The notes under the pieces: model-generated | What the model saw: the letters and a program-made list of their open reading frames with translations, nothing else | Told to the model about the DNA's origin: nothing | Database searches by the model: none | Translations under genes and position numbers: made by a program | Shown: positions 56,501 to 64,000 of the stretch, one piece after another | How the letters are laid out: the number at the start of each line of letters is the position of its first letter | Numbering within the stretch: position 1 is the stretch's first letter | Source of the DNA: Streptomyces sp. ACA25 | GTDB taxonomy: Bacteria; Actinomycetota; Actinomycetes; Streptomycetales; Streptomycetaceae | Direction: 5' to 3' | Length of the DNA: 64,000 nt | Assembly: GCF_028200735.1 (NCBI RefSeq) | Contig: NZ_JAQKPV010000003.1 | Span: 310,001 to 374,000, forward strand

Positions 56501-59475
56501 AACTCGATCTGCCCGTCGCTGCGCCGCCGGCCGAGGTCGCCGGTGCGGTAGAGCCGTTCACCGAGCACGGGATGGCGGGCGAACCTGTCGGCGGTCTGGG
56601 CCTCGTCCCCGAGGTAGCCGCGGGCGAGACCGTCCCCCGCGATGAACAGCTCACCCACCTCGCCGACCGGGCACGGCCCGCCTGCCGAGTCGAGCACATG
56701 GAAGAACTGTCCGCGCAGCGGGCGGCCGTAGGGGATGCTCCGCCAGCCGGGATCGACCTCTTCCACCGGAAAGGTGATGGACCAGATCGATGCCTCGGTG
56801 GCGCCGCCGAGGCTCATCACCCGGGCTCCGGGGGCCAGCGCCCGCAGCCGGTCGGGCAGCGTCACCGGTATCCAGTCCCCGGAGAGCATCACCAGCCGGA
56901 GGGAGGCGAAGCGGCGGGACGCCAGGTCGGGGTCGGCCTCCGCGAACTCCACCAGCATCTCCAGCAGCGCCGGGGCGGTGTTCCACACGGTGACGCGGTG
57001 GCGCTCGAGGAGGGTGCACCAGTGCTCGGGGTCCCGCTGGTGCTCGGCGTCGGGGAGCACCAGGGCTCCGCCGGCCCCGAGCAGGCCGTAGATGTCGTAG
57101 ACGGACAGGTCGAAGCTGAGTGCGGACAGGCCCAGGACACGGTCCCCGGCGGTGATGCCGAAGCGGTCGGTGATGTCGTCCACGGTGGTGCGGGCCGCCC
57201 GGTGTTCGACGGCCACCCCCTTGGGGGCACCGGTGGAGCCGGAGGTGAAGATGGCGTAGGCGAGTTCGTCCGGCCGCGCCGTCCGGGCGGCCCCCGGGGC
57301 CTCGTGGTGCGGCGGGACGGGAGCGTCGTCGGCCGCCCGGGCGTCCCGGTCCACCGCGAGCGCATGGACGCCGGCGGGCAGCGGAACGGCGGTTCCGTGC
57401 GGCACCAGGGCGAGCCGCACCTCCGCGCGGCTGCACACGGCTGCGATCCGGGACGCGGGCCAGGACGGGTCCACCGGAACGTATCCGGCGCCGGTGCGGC
57501 TGACCGCCAGGACAGCGGCGATCTGCGCCGGGCCCTTGGGGAGCGCCACCAGGACCATCCAGCCGGGTCCCGCCCCGCCAGCCGTCAGCCGGGCGGCCAG
57601 CCTCGCCGCCCGGGCGTCCAGCTCGCCGTGCGTCCACGCGAGGTCTCCCGACAGTACCGCCGGAGCGTCCGGACGCTCGCGCGCCGCCTGCCGGAGCGGG
57701 GCGTCGAGCAGCGGACCGCAGTCCCCGAACGGGGCGCAGTCCAGCGGTTCGGGCAGCCGGAAGGCCGGGTCCCAGCCCAGGTCGGTGCGGTTCCACGCGT
57801 CGTCGTCCTCGGCCAGCAGGCGGAGCAGCCGGTACTGGGCCTCGGCCAGGCCGTCGACGAACCCGGCGGGGAACGCCTCCTCGGCCACGTCCCACAGCAG
57901 GCGGAGGTCCCCGTCCTCCTGCCACACCAGGTGGTCCATGAGGACCTGGGGGGTCTGGGAGACCCCGAAGACCTCGGTACCGATTCCGCGGGCGGGCGGT
58001 GTGTCGTCGCCGATCCCCAGCCCGGAGGTGAACACCACGGGATGCCGGACCGTTTCCGCTGCCGGGTCCGGGCGGGCGGCAGGCTCGCGCAGTACTTCCA
58101 CGCCGGAGAAGGAGCGGTGGTCGATGGCCTCCCACAGCGTGTGGTTCACCGCGCGGGCGTGCTCGGCGAAACCGTTCCAGGACAGCGGGTCGGGCGGGGT
58201 GACGGCGACCAGGGCGGTGGTGGTGAAGTCGCCGACGAGGTGCTCCACACCGGCGACGTCCTCGGGCCGGTCGTAGAGCGTGGTGTTGACCGCGAACGGT
58301 TCGGTGGCCCCCCATCGGGCCATCACCAGGCTGAAGGCCCCGAGGAGTACGGCGGTCGGCGAGATGCCGTGCCGGGCGGCCCGCTTCCCCAGCTCCTGCC
58401 AGGCGGCAGCGTCCAGTCGCCGGGAGTGCCGGGCGAAGCGGGTGCCGCTGAGCGTGGCCGGGTCGACGGCGTACGGAAGCCGTGGGCCGTCGGGCAGGGT
58501 GGCCAGCCGCTCCTGCCAGTGGGCGCGGTCCCTGCGGTGGCGGGCACGCTCAGCCGGGTCGGTCTCCCGGCGTCGGACAATCTCGGTGAACTCCCTGCTT
58601 GCAGAGGGAAGCCGCGTCCCCGGATGGGCCGCGAGCCGGCTCCACTGGCGCATGAGCAGCCGCCAGCTCGCGAAGTCGATGACGAGGACGTCGAAGCCGA
58701 CCAGCAGCCGGGTGCGGCCGTCCGGGAGCAGTACGGCATGCAGGTCGAAGAGCGGCCACCGGTGCGGCGGGCGGACCTGGTGGGAGCGTTCCTCCCGGAG
58801 CTCCGCCAGGGTGGCCGCCACCTGTTCCGGGCCGGCGGCCCGCAGGTCCGTCCGGCCGAGGGTGTAGGGCGGGGGTGCGGGGAGGGTGCGCTGCCGGCCG
58901 TCCCGGCCGATCACGGTACGGAGCATGGCGTGGTGCCGGATCAGGCTGTTCCACGCCTCTTCCAGCCGCTCGAGATCGGCGAGGGCGTCGGACCCACGGC
59001 GGTCACCGGGGTGGCGGTCGTACTCGTGGTACCAGAAGGTGGCCACTCCGCCGAGCGGGAAGTCGTCACCGCGTCCCGCCCAGTAGGCCGCCTGCACGGC
59101 GGTGAGCGGGGCGCTGCCGTCCTCGTCGTCCGGCGGGGCGGGCAGCGGCGGGGCGGCGGGCTCCGGGGCGTGCGTCGTTCCCGGTTCCGCCAGCGCCCAG
59201 TCCGCGCACAGAGCGCCGACCGTGCGGTCGCCGAGAAACGCGGGGAGCGGCAGCTCCACGCCCGTGTGCCGGGCGACCGCCCGGCGCAGGCGGAGAGCGC
59301 CGAAGGAGTCCACGCCGAGATCGGCGAAGCGCTGACCGGGTCGCAGTTCCGTCGTGGCGCGGCCTGCGGCGTCGGCCACCTGGGCCAGCAGGGGCGCCGC
59401 CGCCGCGGGGAACTCCGGCGAGGCGTCCCCCGCAGGCTCGGGTCTGTCGTCAAGTGATGCGGTGGACCTGCTCAT
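53581..59475 (-). CDS. Metallophore NRPS, carrier-Cy-A(Cys)-PCP-Cy-PCP (HMWP2-like)
   Basis: The 1964-residue synthetase has this order: N-terminal carrier (phosphopantetheine serine S57 in GVDSFG); Cy1, a cyclisation domain with D262-x4-D267; an adenylation domain (FTSGSTGAPKG near residue 747, YRTGDLGRR, NGKVDHKAL); PCP1 (S1172); Cy2 with D1504-x4-D1509; PCP2 (S1879). Reading the ten A-domain pocket positions by eye gives D-L-Y-N-M-S-L-I-W-K, the code of cysteine-activating siderophore synthetases. The layout equals HMWP2/Irp2 of yersiniabactin. I expect an aryl group on S57 and two thiazolines built in sequence, with one A domain charging both PCPs. There is no thioesterase, no aryl-AMP ligase and no reductase in the chain. 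ATG 59475 has a GGGAG site 10 bases upstream. About 150 Pro/Ala-rich residues separate PCP1 from Cy2. Confidence 0.93.
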   Translation of the reverse strand: MSRSTASLDDRPEPAGDASPEFPAAAAPLLAQVADAAGRATTELRPGQRFADLGVDSFGALRLRRAVARHTGVELPLPAFLGDRTVGALCADWALAEPGTTHAPEPAAPPLPAPPDDEDGSAPLTAVQAAYWAGRGDDFPLGGVATFWYHEYDRHPGDRRGSDALADLERLEEAWNSLIRHHAMLRTVIGRDGRQRTLPAPPPYTLGRTDLRAAGPEQVAATLAELREERSHQVRPPHRWPLFDLHAVLLPDGRTRLLVGFDVLVIDFASWRLLMRQWSRLAAHPGTRLPSASREFTEIVRRRETDPAERARHRRDRAHWQERLATLPDGPRLPYAVDPATLSGTRFARHSRRLDAAAWQELGKRAARHGISPTAVLLGAFSLVMARWGATEPFAVNTTLYDRPEDVAGVEHLVGDFTTTALVAVTPPDPLSWNGFAEHARAVNHTLWEAIDHRSFSGVEVLREPAARPDPAAETVRHPVVFTSGLGIGDDTPPARGIGTEVFGVSQTPQVLMDHLVWQEDGDLRLLWDVAEEAFPAGFVDGLAEAQYRLLRLLAEDDDAWNRTDLGWDPAFRLPEPLDCAPFGDCGPLLDAPLRQAARERPDAPAVLSGDLAWTHGELDARAARLAARLTAGGAGPGWMVLVALPKGPAQIAAVLAVSRTGAGYVPVDPSWPASRIAAVCSRAEVRLALVPHGTAVPLPAGVHALAVDRDARAADDAPVPPHHEAPGAARTARPDELAYAIFTSGSTGAPKGVAVEHRAARTTVDDITDRFGITAGDRVLGLSALSFDLSVYDIYGLLGAGGALVLPDAEHQRDPEHWCTLLERHRVTVWNTAPALLEMLVEFAEADPDLASRRFASLRLVMLSGDWIPVTLPDRLRALAPGARVMSLGGATEASIWSITFPVEEVDPGWRSIPYGRPLRGQFFHVLDSAGGPCPVGEVGELFIAGDGLARGYLGDEAQTADRFARHPVLGERLYRTGDLGRRRSDGQIEFLGRTDRQVKVRGHRIELGDIEAALDRLPGVRQAAAGAVPGPDSRPRLVVYVAPASGAVLQDRELTGALAERLPEYMLPSRIVHLEALPVTANGKVDHKALPNPFRSRGPAAARPAEPVTDPAGPAPAVPPPPALPLPPPPARPSPAEPPAGPAGLEAVAREVLGPDADLTAGLLAQGATSLDIVRLANAIEDRTGTRPSFRALVAFPSVTALLDACAPPAPEPPAHVRTEPPAPVRTVPPADASGGTPTPGDGAGWPAPGGLDASVRLRPAENQDPAEALEAAARWLRGLREWAQDGGHRLFDVRVASGDALLELSVAGPAPAQAPVVQDPAPVPAGPLSVPTPPGPRSASAPPAEPVLPAVPSPPVAPPPPTDPAPSGPFALSEMQLAYLVGRADTWLGDAVGPHYYTEVDLEDLDTDRLEAALHRIVQRHPMLRATVTDDTRQTVLDRPSLPRIEVRDLRGLSAEAAEAALHRLRRERSHRVLDPARCPMLHLAATRIDEHRWRLHFGLDLLFCDAQSAVLLAGELLTGYRDLGSLPAPPAAAFADWIHERARAAGTAAREAATAYWNDRSAVLPDGPALPVRPPGPGRVRFTRRRAVLDADRWNALRLLARRHRVTPTAVLLTVFADVLRHATGSEQFTLVVTAFDRPARHAGVIGDYTSTVLLGVETGASTPAGRMRDVQDRLLQDLEHASGPAGVHGNEVLRNLTARRGRQVLLPAVFSSGLGSTASTGGPADASELLAGFGRTVHAISQTPHVVLDHQVFEQDGELRINWDAVEAAFPPGYLDALFTACTELLTLLADSAQAWEDGDPARLAERGLAETGRAAAPHEELLPSVRPVTTGPAGVRRDPEVEQRIAATLGRLLGAEPADLDPLRSFFEIGATSLTLVRAHRELRAELDDSLSVLDLFAHPSISALAAHLGSNGAPSAGAVRSAEGARDAGAEQPADQLLADARRRAARRRTAVAANRR

Positions 59476-59542
59476 TGGTGGAAATCTCCCGTTCGCATGT
59501 GGCAGACCTGGCGCAGCTCGTGCCGGCCCTCGCCCGGAGCCC

Positions 59543-59579
59543 AGAGTTATCGACAACGAAAACGGTTGTCAATTAGGGT
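59543..59579. promoter_or_regulatory. Divergent promoters sharing a Zur-like palindrome
   Basis: On the minus strand, TTGACA (59572 to 59567) is followed after 17 bases by TAACTC, about 60-70 bases before the NRPS start. On the plus strand, TCGACA (59550-59555) is followed after 18 bases by TAGGGT (59574-59579), which fits the streptomycete TAGRRT -10 box. Between both pairs lies GACAAC-N7-GTTGTC (59552-59570). Within it, the 15-mer CGAAAACGGTTGTCA is an imperfect palindrome close to the actinobacterial Zur consensus TGAAAATGATTTTCA and unlike the DmdR/IdeR iron box. A repressor here would block both genes. Confidence 0.7.
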
Positions 59580-59649
59580 GGGAGGTGAAGTGCCCCGGGG
59601 ACCTCCCGGTCCGCACCGTGCCGCCCCACCCTCCAGAGGTTCTTTCGTT

Positions 59650-61572
59650 GTGACCGACACCCGGTCGACCACCGCCGCCCCGGACCCCGCCGCGGGCGGC
59701 CCGGCCACCGTCCCGGCCCGGGAAGCCACCGTCCCCCCGGACAGCCCGGACACCCCGGAACGGGAAGGGGGCGGGCGGGAGAGCCGCGACACCTCCTGGG
59801 AACTGCTGCGCCTGGTGCGGCCCGTGTACGGCCGGCTCGCCCTCGCGGTGACCAGTCAGGCGCTCGCCACCGTGGCCGGCCTGGTGCCGTTCGTGGCAGT
59901 GGCCGAACTCGGCCGCGCCCTGTACCAGGGCGACTCCACGCGAGCCTGGCTGGCGGCGGGCGTCGGGGTCGCCGCCCTGCTGGTGCGGGCCGTCCTCCTG
60001 GCTCTGGCGACGATGCTCGCCCACCTCGCCGACAACGACCTGCAGCATCAGCTGCGGCGCCGCCTGGTGCACCACGCCGGGCGGCTGCCGCTCGGCCGCC
60101 TCGGGGGCGGTGGCGCCGGCGCCCTGAAGAAGGCGGTGTCCGACGACGTGTCGGCGCTGCACCACGTGATCGGGCACGCCCTGCTCGACCTGGTCGCCTC
60201 CGTCGTCGCACCGGTCGCGGCGCTGGTGTACCTGTTCACCGTCGACCCGGCGATGACCCTGATCACCCTGCTCCCGGTGACCGCCGGGCTGCTGCTGCAC
60301 CGCAGGGCGCTGTCCCTCGCCACCGGCCGGATGACGGAGTATCACGCAGCCGTCGGGCAGCTGAACTCGGCCGGGGTGGAGTTCGTCCGCGGCATCGCCG
60401 TGGTCAAGACCTTCGGGCGGGCCGGGGAGGCCCACCACAGCTTCCGGGAGGCCGCCGCCCGCTACGCCGCGTTCGTCGCCGACTGGGCCCGCTCGGTGAC
60501 CCGGTGCACGGCCGGGAGCCAGATCGCCCTCTCGCCCCCGGCCGTGCTGCTCACCGTGCTGCTGGGCGGCACCGCCCTCATCCAGTCCGGCCGCCTGGAC
60601 CCACCGGACCTGCTGCCCTTCCTTCTGCTGGGGCTCGCGCTCACCGCGCCCGTCCTGGCCCTCGGTTACGCCACCCAGGACCTGCGCACCGCGCAGAGCG
60701 CCGCCGCCCGGCTCCGCGACATGTTCGCCGAACCGCCCCTGCCGGAGCCGTCCCGTCCACGCCTCCCCACCGGTGCCCGGGTGGAGTTCGACGGCGTGCG
60801 CTTCTCCTACGACGGCCGCACCGACGTCCTGCACGGGATCGACCTGACGCTCGAACCCGGAACCGTCACCGCCCTGGTCGGGTCCTCCGGTGCGGGCAAG
60901 TCCACACTGGCCACACTGCCCGCCCGGTTCCACGACGTGACCGCGGGCGCGGTACGGATCGGCGGGGCGGACGTCCGGGACATCCCGGTGGCGGAGTTGT
61001 ACCGGCAGGTGGGGTTCGTCTTCCAGGACACCCGGCTGCGGCGCGGCAGCGTGCGCGACAACATCCGGCTCGGCCGCCCGGACGCGAGCGACGCCGAGAT
61101 CGAGTCCGCCGCCCGGGCCGCCCGCATCCACGACCGGATCACCGCGCTTCCGCACGGCTACGACACCGTCCTCGGGGACGGCACCGCCCTGTCGGGCGGT
61201 GAGGCCCAGCGGGTGACGCTCGCCCGGGCCCTGCTGGCCGACCGGCCGGTCCTGGTGCTGGACGAGGCGACCGCCGCCACCGATCCCGAGTCGGAGGCCG
61301 CCATCCACGAGGCGCTGGCCACCCTCCTCACCGGCCGGACCGTGCTGGTCGTCGCGCACCGGCTGGCCACGATCGTGCACGCCGACCGGATCGTGGTGCT
61401 CGACCGCGGACGGCTGGTCGAAGCGGGCCGCCACACCGAACTCCTCGCGCGGAACGGCCGGTACGCGGCCCTCTGGCGGGCTCAGCGCGGCCGGGACACG
61501 GCCGTGCCCCTCCTCCCCGGGGAGGAGGTCCCCGGCACGGCGCCGGGCGACGACAGGAGGGAACCCCAGTGA
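59650..61572 (+). CDS. ABC half-transporter, YbtP/IrtA-like (TMD-NBD)
   Basis: The 640-residue protein has an N-terminal Pro/Thr-rich tail of about 45 residues, six membrane helices, then an ATPase domain with Walker A GSSGAGKST, signature LSGGEAQRV and Walker B VLVLDEATAATD. Paired TMD-NBD genes of this kind beside thiazoline-siderophore NRPSs (YbtP/YbtQ, IrtA/IrtB) import metallophores although their fold is that of exporters. GTG 59650 follows an AGAGG site. Its stop overlaps the next start (GTGA). Confidence 0.88.
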   Translation: MTDTRSTTAAPDPAAGGPATVPAREATVPPDSPDTPEREGGGRESRDTSWELLRLVRPVYGRLALAVTSQALATVAGLVPFVAVAELGRALYQGDSTRAWLAAGVGVAALLVRAVLLALATMLAHLADNDLQHQLRRRLVHHAGRLPLGRLGGGGAGALKKAVSDDVSALHHVIGHALLDLVASVVAPVAALVYLFTVDPAMTLITLLPVTAGLLLHRRALSLATGRMTEYHAAVGQLNSAGVEFVRGIAVVKTFGRAGEAHHSFREAAARYAAFVADWARSVTRCTAGSQIALSPPAVLLTVLLGGTALIQSGRLDPPDLLPFLLLGLALTAPVLALGYATQDLRTAQSAAARLRDMFAEPPLPEPSRPRLPTGARVEFDGVRFSYDGRTDVLHGIDLTLEPGTVTALVGSSGAGKSTLATLPARFHDVTAGAVRIGGADVRDIPVAELYRQVGFVFQDTRLRRGSVRDNIRLGRPDASDAEIESAARAARIHDRITALPHGYDTVLGDGTALSGGEAQRVTLARALLADRPVLVLDEATAATDPESEAAIHEALATLLTGRTVLVVAHRLATIVHADRIVVLDRGRLVEAGRHTELLARNGRYAALWRAQRGRDTAVPLLPGEEVPGTAPGDDRREPQ

Positions 61573-63296
61573 TACGCCGGCTGTCCGCCCTGCTGGAGCC
61601 CGGGGACCGGGCCCGGCTGCACCGGGTGCTGTGGGGCACCGCCCTGGCGTCGGTACTGCAGGGAGCGGCATTCGCCCTCCTGGTACCGGTGCTCCGCGAG
61701 CTCCTCGGCGACCGCCCGGAGCGGGCCTGGCCGTGGCTGGCCCTGCTCGCCGCCGTGACCCTGGCGTACGCGGCGGTCTCCTACCCCGCGGTGGTCGCCG
61801 CCCGCAACACCGGGTACGCGCTCTCCCACGCCCTGCACGACCGGATCGGGGACCGGCTGGTCCGGCTCCCGCTCGGATGGTTCACCGGCAGCCGGGTGGG
61901 CTCGGTGGGCCGGCTCGTCACCCACGACGTGATGAACGTGATGAGTGTCCCGGCACATCTCCTGGAGCCGCTGGTCAAGGCCCTGGTCACGCCCGCCGCC
62001 ATGGTGCTGGTGATGTGCGCCGTCGACCTGCGCCTCGGACTGGCCGCGCTCGCCTGCGTGCCGGTGATCGTCCTCGCCTACCGCGTGACGGGCAGGCTGG
62101 TGCAGCGCGCCGAGCACGCCGCGGACACCGCCGCGGCGGAGGCGGGGGCCCGGGTCGTGGAATTCGCCCAGGAGCAGCCGGTGCTGCGCGCCCACGGCCG
62201 GACCGTCGAGGGGGTACGGGAGCTGGACGACGCGCTGGACGCACAGCGGCGGGCCGGGCGCCGGATGCTCCGGGTGGCCCTGCCCGGCCTCACCGGCTTC
62301 ACCCTCGTGGTGCAGGCATCGTTCAGTCTGCTGCTCATGCTGGGCACCCTGCTGGCGGTGGACGGCACGGTCGACGCCCCGGCCGTGCTGGCCCTGCTGG
62401 TGCTGGCGGCCCGGTCCGCGGAGCCGCTGTCGTCCGCCGCGGAGCTGGGCGCCGCCCTGCGCATGGCCGGCAACTCGGTGCTCCGCATCCAGCAGGTGCT
62501 GGACACCGAGCCGCTCCCCGAACCGGCGGCCCCGGGGACGGTGCGGGACGCGTCCGTCGAGGTCGACCGGGTCAGCTTCGGCTACGGCGACGGGCCAGTG
62601 CTGCACGAGGTGTCCCTGCGGGTTCCGGCCGGGACCACCACCGCGCTGGTGGGGCCCTCGGGGTCGGGAAAAACCACCGTCACCCGGCTCATCGCCCGCT
62701 TCTTCGACGTGCACGACGGGGCGGTCAGAGTCGGCGGCACGGACGTCCGGCACCTGCCCCAGCGGCAGTTGATGGAGCAGCTGGCCCTGGTCTTCCAGGA
62801 CGTCCACCTCTTCGACGGCACGCTCAAGGACAACGTCCGGCTGGGCCGCCCGGACGCCTCCGAGGCCGAGCTGCTCGCCGCGGCGCGCGGTGCCCGCGTC
62901 GACGAGATCGCCGCCCGGCTGCCCGGGGGCTGGGACACCCCGGTCGGCGAGGGCGGGGCGCAACTCTCCGGCGGGGAGCGGCAGCGGGTCTCGGTGGCCC
63001 GGGCGCTGCTGAAGGACGCACCGATCGTGCTGCTGGACGAGGCGACCGCCGCCCTGGACGCGGAGAACGAGGCCGCCGTCGTCGACGCCGTCGAGGCCCT
63101 GACCGCCGACCGCACCGTGCTGGTCATCGCGCACCGCCTGGAGACCGTGCAGCGGGCGGACCGGGTCGTCGTCCTGGACGGCGGACGGGTGGTGGAGGAG
63201 GGCCGGCACGCGGAACTGCTGGCCCGGGGCGGTGCCTACGCGGCGCTCTGGTCCGAGCGGGACCGCACCCGTGGCTGGCGAACGCTCGTTCCCTAG
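61569..63296 (+). CDS. ABC half-transporter, YbtQ/IrtB-like (TMD-NBD)
   Basis: The 575-residue partner has six helices and an ATPase domain with GPSGSGKTT, LSGGERQRV and IVLLDEATAALD. It starts with GTG 61569, overlapping the stop of the first half-transporter by 4 bp, so they are made together and likely form a heterodimer. Both ATP sites look intact: signature motifs and Walker B glutamates are present in both chains. Confidence 0.88.
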   Translation: MIRRLSALLEPGDRARLHRVLWGTALASVLQGAAFALLVPVLRELLGDRPERAWPWLALLAAVTLAYAAVSYPAVVAARNTGYALSHALHDRIGDRLVRLPLGWFTGSRVGSVGRLVTHDVMNVMSVPAHLLEPLVKALVTPAAMVLVMCAVDLRLGLAALACVPVIVLAYRVTGRLVQRAEHAADTAAAEAGARVVEFAQEQPVLRAHGRTVEGVRELDDALDAQRRAGRRMLRVALPGLTGFTLVVQASFSLLLMLGTLLAVDGTVDAPAVLALLVLAARSAEPLSSAAELGAALRMAGNSVLRIQQVLDTEPLPEPAAPGTVRDASVEVDRVSFGYGDGPVLHEVSLRVPAGTTTALVGPSGSGKTTVTRLIARFFDVHDGAVRVGGTDVRHLPQRQLMEQLALVFQDVHLFDGTLKDNVRLGRPDASEAELLAAARGARVDEIAARLPGGWDTPVGEGGAQLSGGERQRVSVARALLKDAPIVLLDEATAALDAENEAAVVDAVEALTADRTVLVIAHRLETVQRADRVVVLDGGRVVEEGRHAELLARGGAYAALWSERDRTRGWRTLVP

Positions 63297-63352
63297 CGCA
63301 CCAGCCACGCACGCACCAGCCACGCCGCACCCCTACAGAGGAGAGAAGCACT

Positions 63353-64000
63353 ATGTACGACGTCCTGATCATCGGCGGGGGGCCCGCAGGCCTCGGGGCG
63401 GCACTGCCGCTCGGCCGGCAGCGCCGCCGGGTGCTCGTGGTGGACGGCGGGCGTCCGCGCAACGCACCCGCCGAGACCATGCACATGTTCCTCAGCCGCG
63501 ACGGGCTGCCGCCATCGGAGCTGCGCCGCATCGCGCAGCAGGAGCTCGAGGACTACCCCACCGTGCAGATACGCGGAACCGAGGTGACCTCGCTCTCCGG
63601 TGAGCGGGACGACTTCACGGCGGTGCTCGCGGGAGGGGAGCAGGTGCGTGCCCGGCGGGTCCTCCTCGCGACCGGTCAGGTCGACCGGCTCCCGGACATC
63701 GAGGGATTCCCCGCGCTGTTCGGCCGGGGGATCTACCACTGCCCGTTCTGCCACGGGTACGAGACGCGGGACCAGCCGCTGGCAGTGCTCGGCGGGGACT
63801 GCTCGCACGCCATGCTCGCCGTCTACCTGAAGGACCGCTTCTCGGCCGATGTGGTGCTGTGCACGCTGGGCGGCCCGGCCCCCGAGGAGCAGCGGGAGCG
63901 GCTCGCCCGGCACGGCATCACGGTGCGGGAGGAGCCGGTGCGGAGGATCGAGCGGGCCGGCACGGCCGTCCGCGTGCACTTCGACGAGGGCCCGGCCCTG
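63353..64000 (+). CDS. Thioredoxin-reductase-like FAD oxidoreductase with CPFC motif (cut by window end)
   Basis: The visible 216 residues begin MYDVLIIGGGPAGLGAALPLG (FAD-binding GxGxxG), include LLATGQVDRLPDIEG, and the redox pair in GIYHCPFCHGYETRD. The CPxCHGxE form is found in a branch that includes dithiol oxidases such as GliT and HlmI, and in many proteins of unknown use. ATG 63353 has GAGGAGAG upstream. It lies 56 bases after the ABC pair in the same direction, so it is probably co-transcribed. A role in thiol or thiazoline chemistry of the metallophore is possible but not shown. Confidence 0.85.
   Translation, partial: MYDVLIIGGGPAGLGAALPLGRQRRRVLVVDGGRPRNAPAETMHMFLSRDGLPPSELRRIAQQELEDYPTVQIRGTEVTSLSGERDDFTAVLAGGEQVRARRVLLATGQVDRLPDIEGFPALFGRGIYHCPFCHGYETRDQPLAVLGGDCSHAMLAVYLKDRFSADVVLCTLGGPAPEEQRERLARHGITVREEPVRRIERAGTAVRVHFDEGPAL

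Noticed and set aside
54004..59457. An open frame of about 1800 codons on the plus strand opposite the NRPS
   Set aside because: It mirrors the NRPS codons, has Gly/Arg-rich text without domains, and is a high-GC antisense artefact.
1..64000. tRNA, rRNA, insertion sequences, prophage genes or integration sites
   Set aside because: None could be supported; no transposase, integrase or tRNA-like segment was seen.

Overview
The window comes from a high-GC Gram-positive bacterium, almost certainly a Streptomyces or a close relative. The evidence is the very high GC content, frequent GTG starts, the gene order of the ribosomal block (rpsJ to rplQ with secY-adk-map-infA embedded), the Streptomyces-type order rplM-rpsI-glmM next to coaA-acpS-nnr-alr-tsaE, sugar ABC operons without their own ATPase, and ActP/DUF485 transport pairs.

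Layout. (1) 1-9.2 kb is core metabolism: tsaB (partial) and tsaE for tRNA t6A, alr and glmM for the cell wall, nnr for NAD(P)HX repair, acpS and coaA for CoA and carrier proteins, and rplM-rpsI. It also holds a short, divergent GlmS-like glutaminase domain and a small membrane-anchored protein that looks like a degenerate L,D-transpeptidase. (2) 9.5-12.2 kb has an Acg-type nitroreductase-like gene and an ABC-F ATPase. (3) 12.2-20.3 kb is a seven-gene, mostly overlapping minus-strand operon: class III aminotransferase, SDR epimerase, UbiA/DPPR-synthase-like prenyltransferase, membrane-anchored EEP hydrolase, two GT4 glycosyltransferases and a UPF0104 membrane protein. An orphan LuxR-type response regulator is divergent from it. 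I read this as a candidate polyprenyl-linked glycan or glycolipid pathway; I do not recognise it as a named system. (4) 22.4-40.4 kb is the S10-spc-alpha ribosomal superoperon, all on the minus strand, with secY, adk, map, infA, rpoA and truA. It is punctuated by strong hairpins after rplO, adk, rpsD and rplQ. (5) 40.8-46.1 kb has a LytS/LytT two-component system co-operonic with a sodium:solute symporter and a small partner, then an MFS exporter. (6) 46.2-51.8 kb has a UgpB/A/E-like ABC importer and an ActP/DUF485 symporter pair with a helically phased repeat array upstream. (7) 52.1-64.0 kb is the left part of a yersiniabactin/coelibactin-type metallophore locus: MFS transporter, a 1964-residue NRPS (carrier-Cy-A(Cys)-PCP-Cy-PCP), two YbtP/YbtQ-like ABC half-transporters and a CxxC flavoprotein cut by the window end.

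The most informative regulatory site is the 174-bp gap between the NRPS and the ABC genes. Two divergent housekeeping-type promoters share a palindrome (59552-59570) that lies in both -35/-10 spacers. It resembles an actinobacterial Zur box, so the locus may be zinc- rather than iron-controlled. The ribosomal genes S14 and L36 here are the zinc-binding (C+) forms, which fits a cell that must manage zinc.
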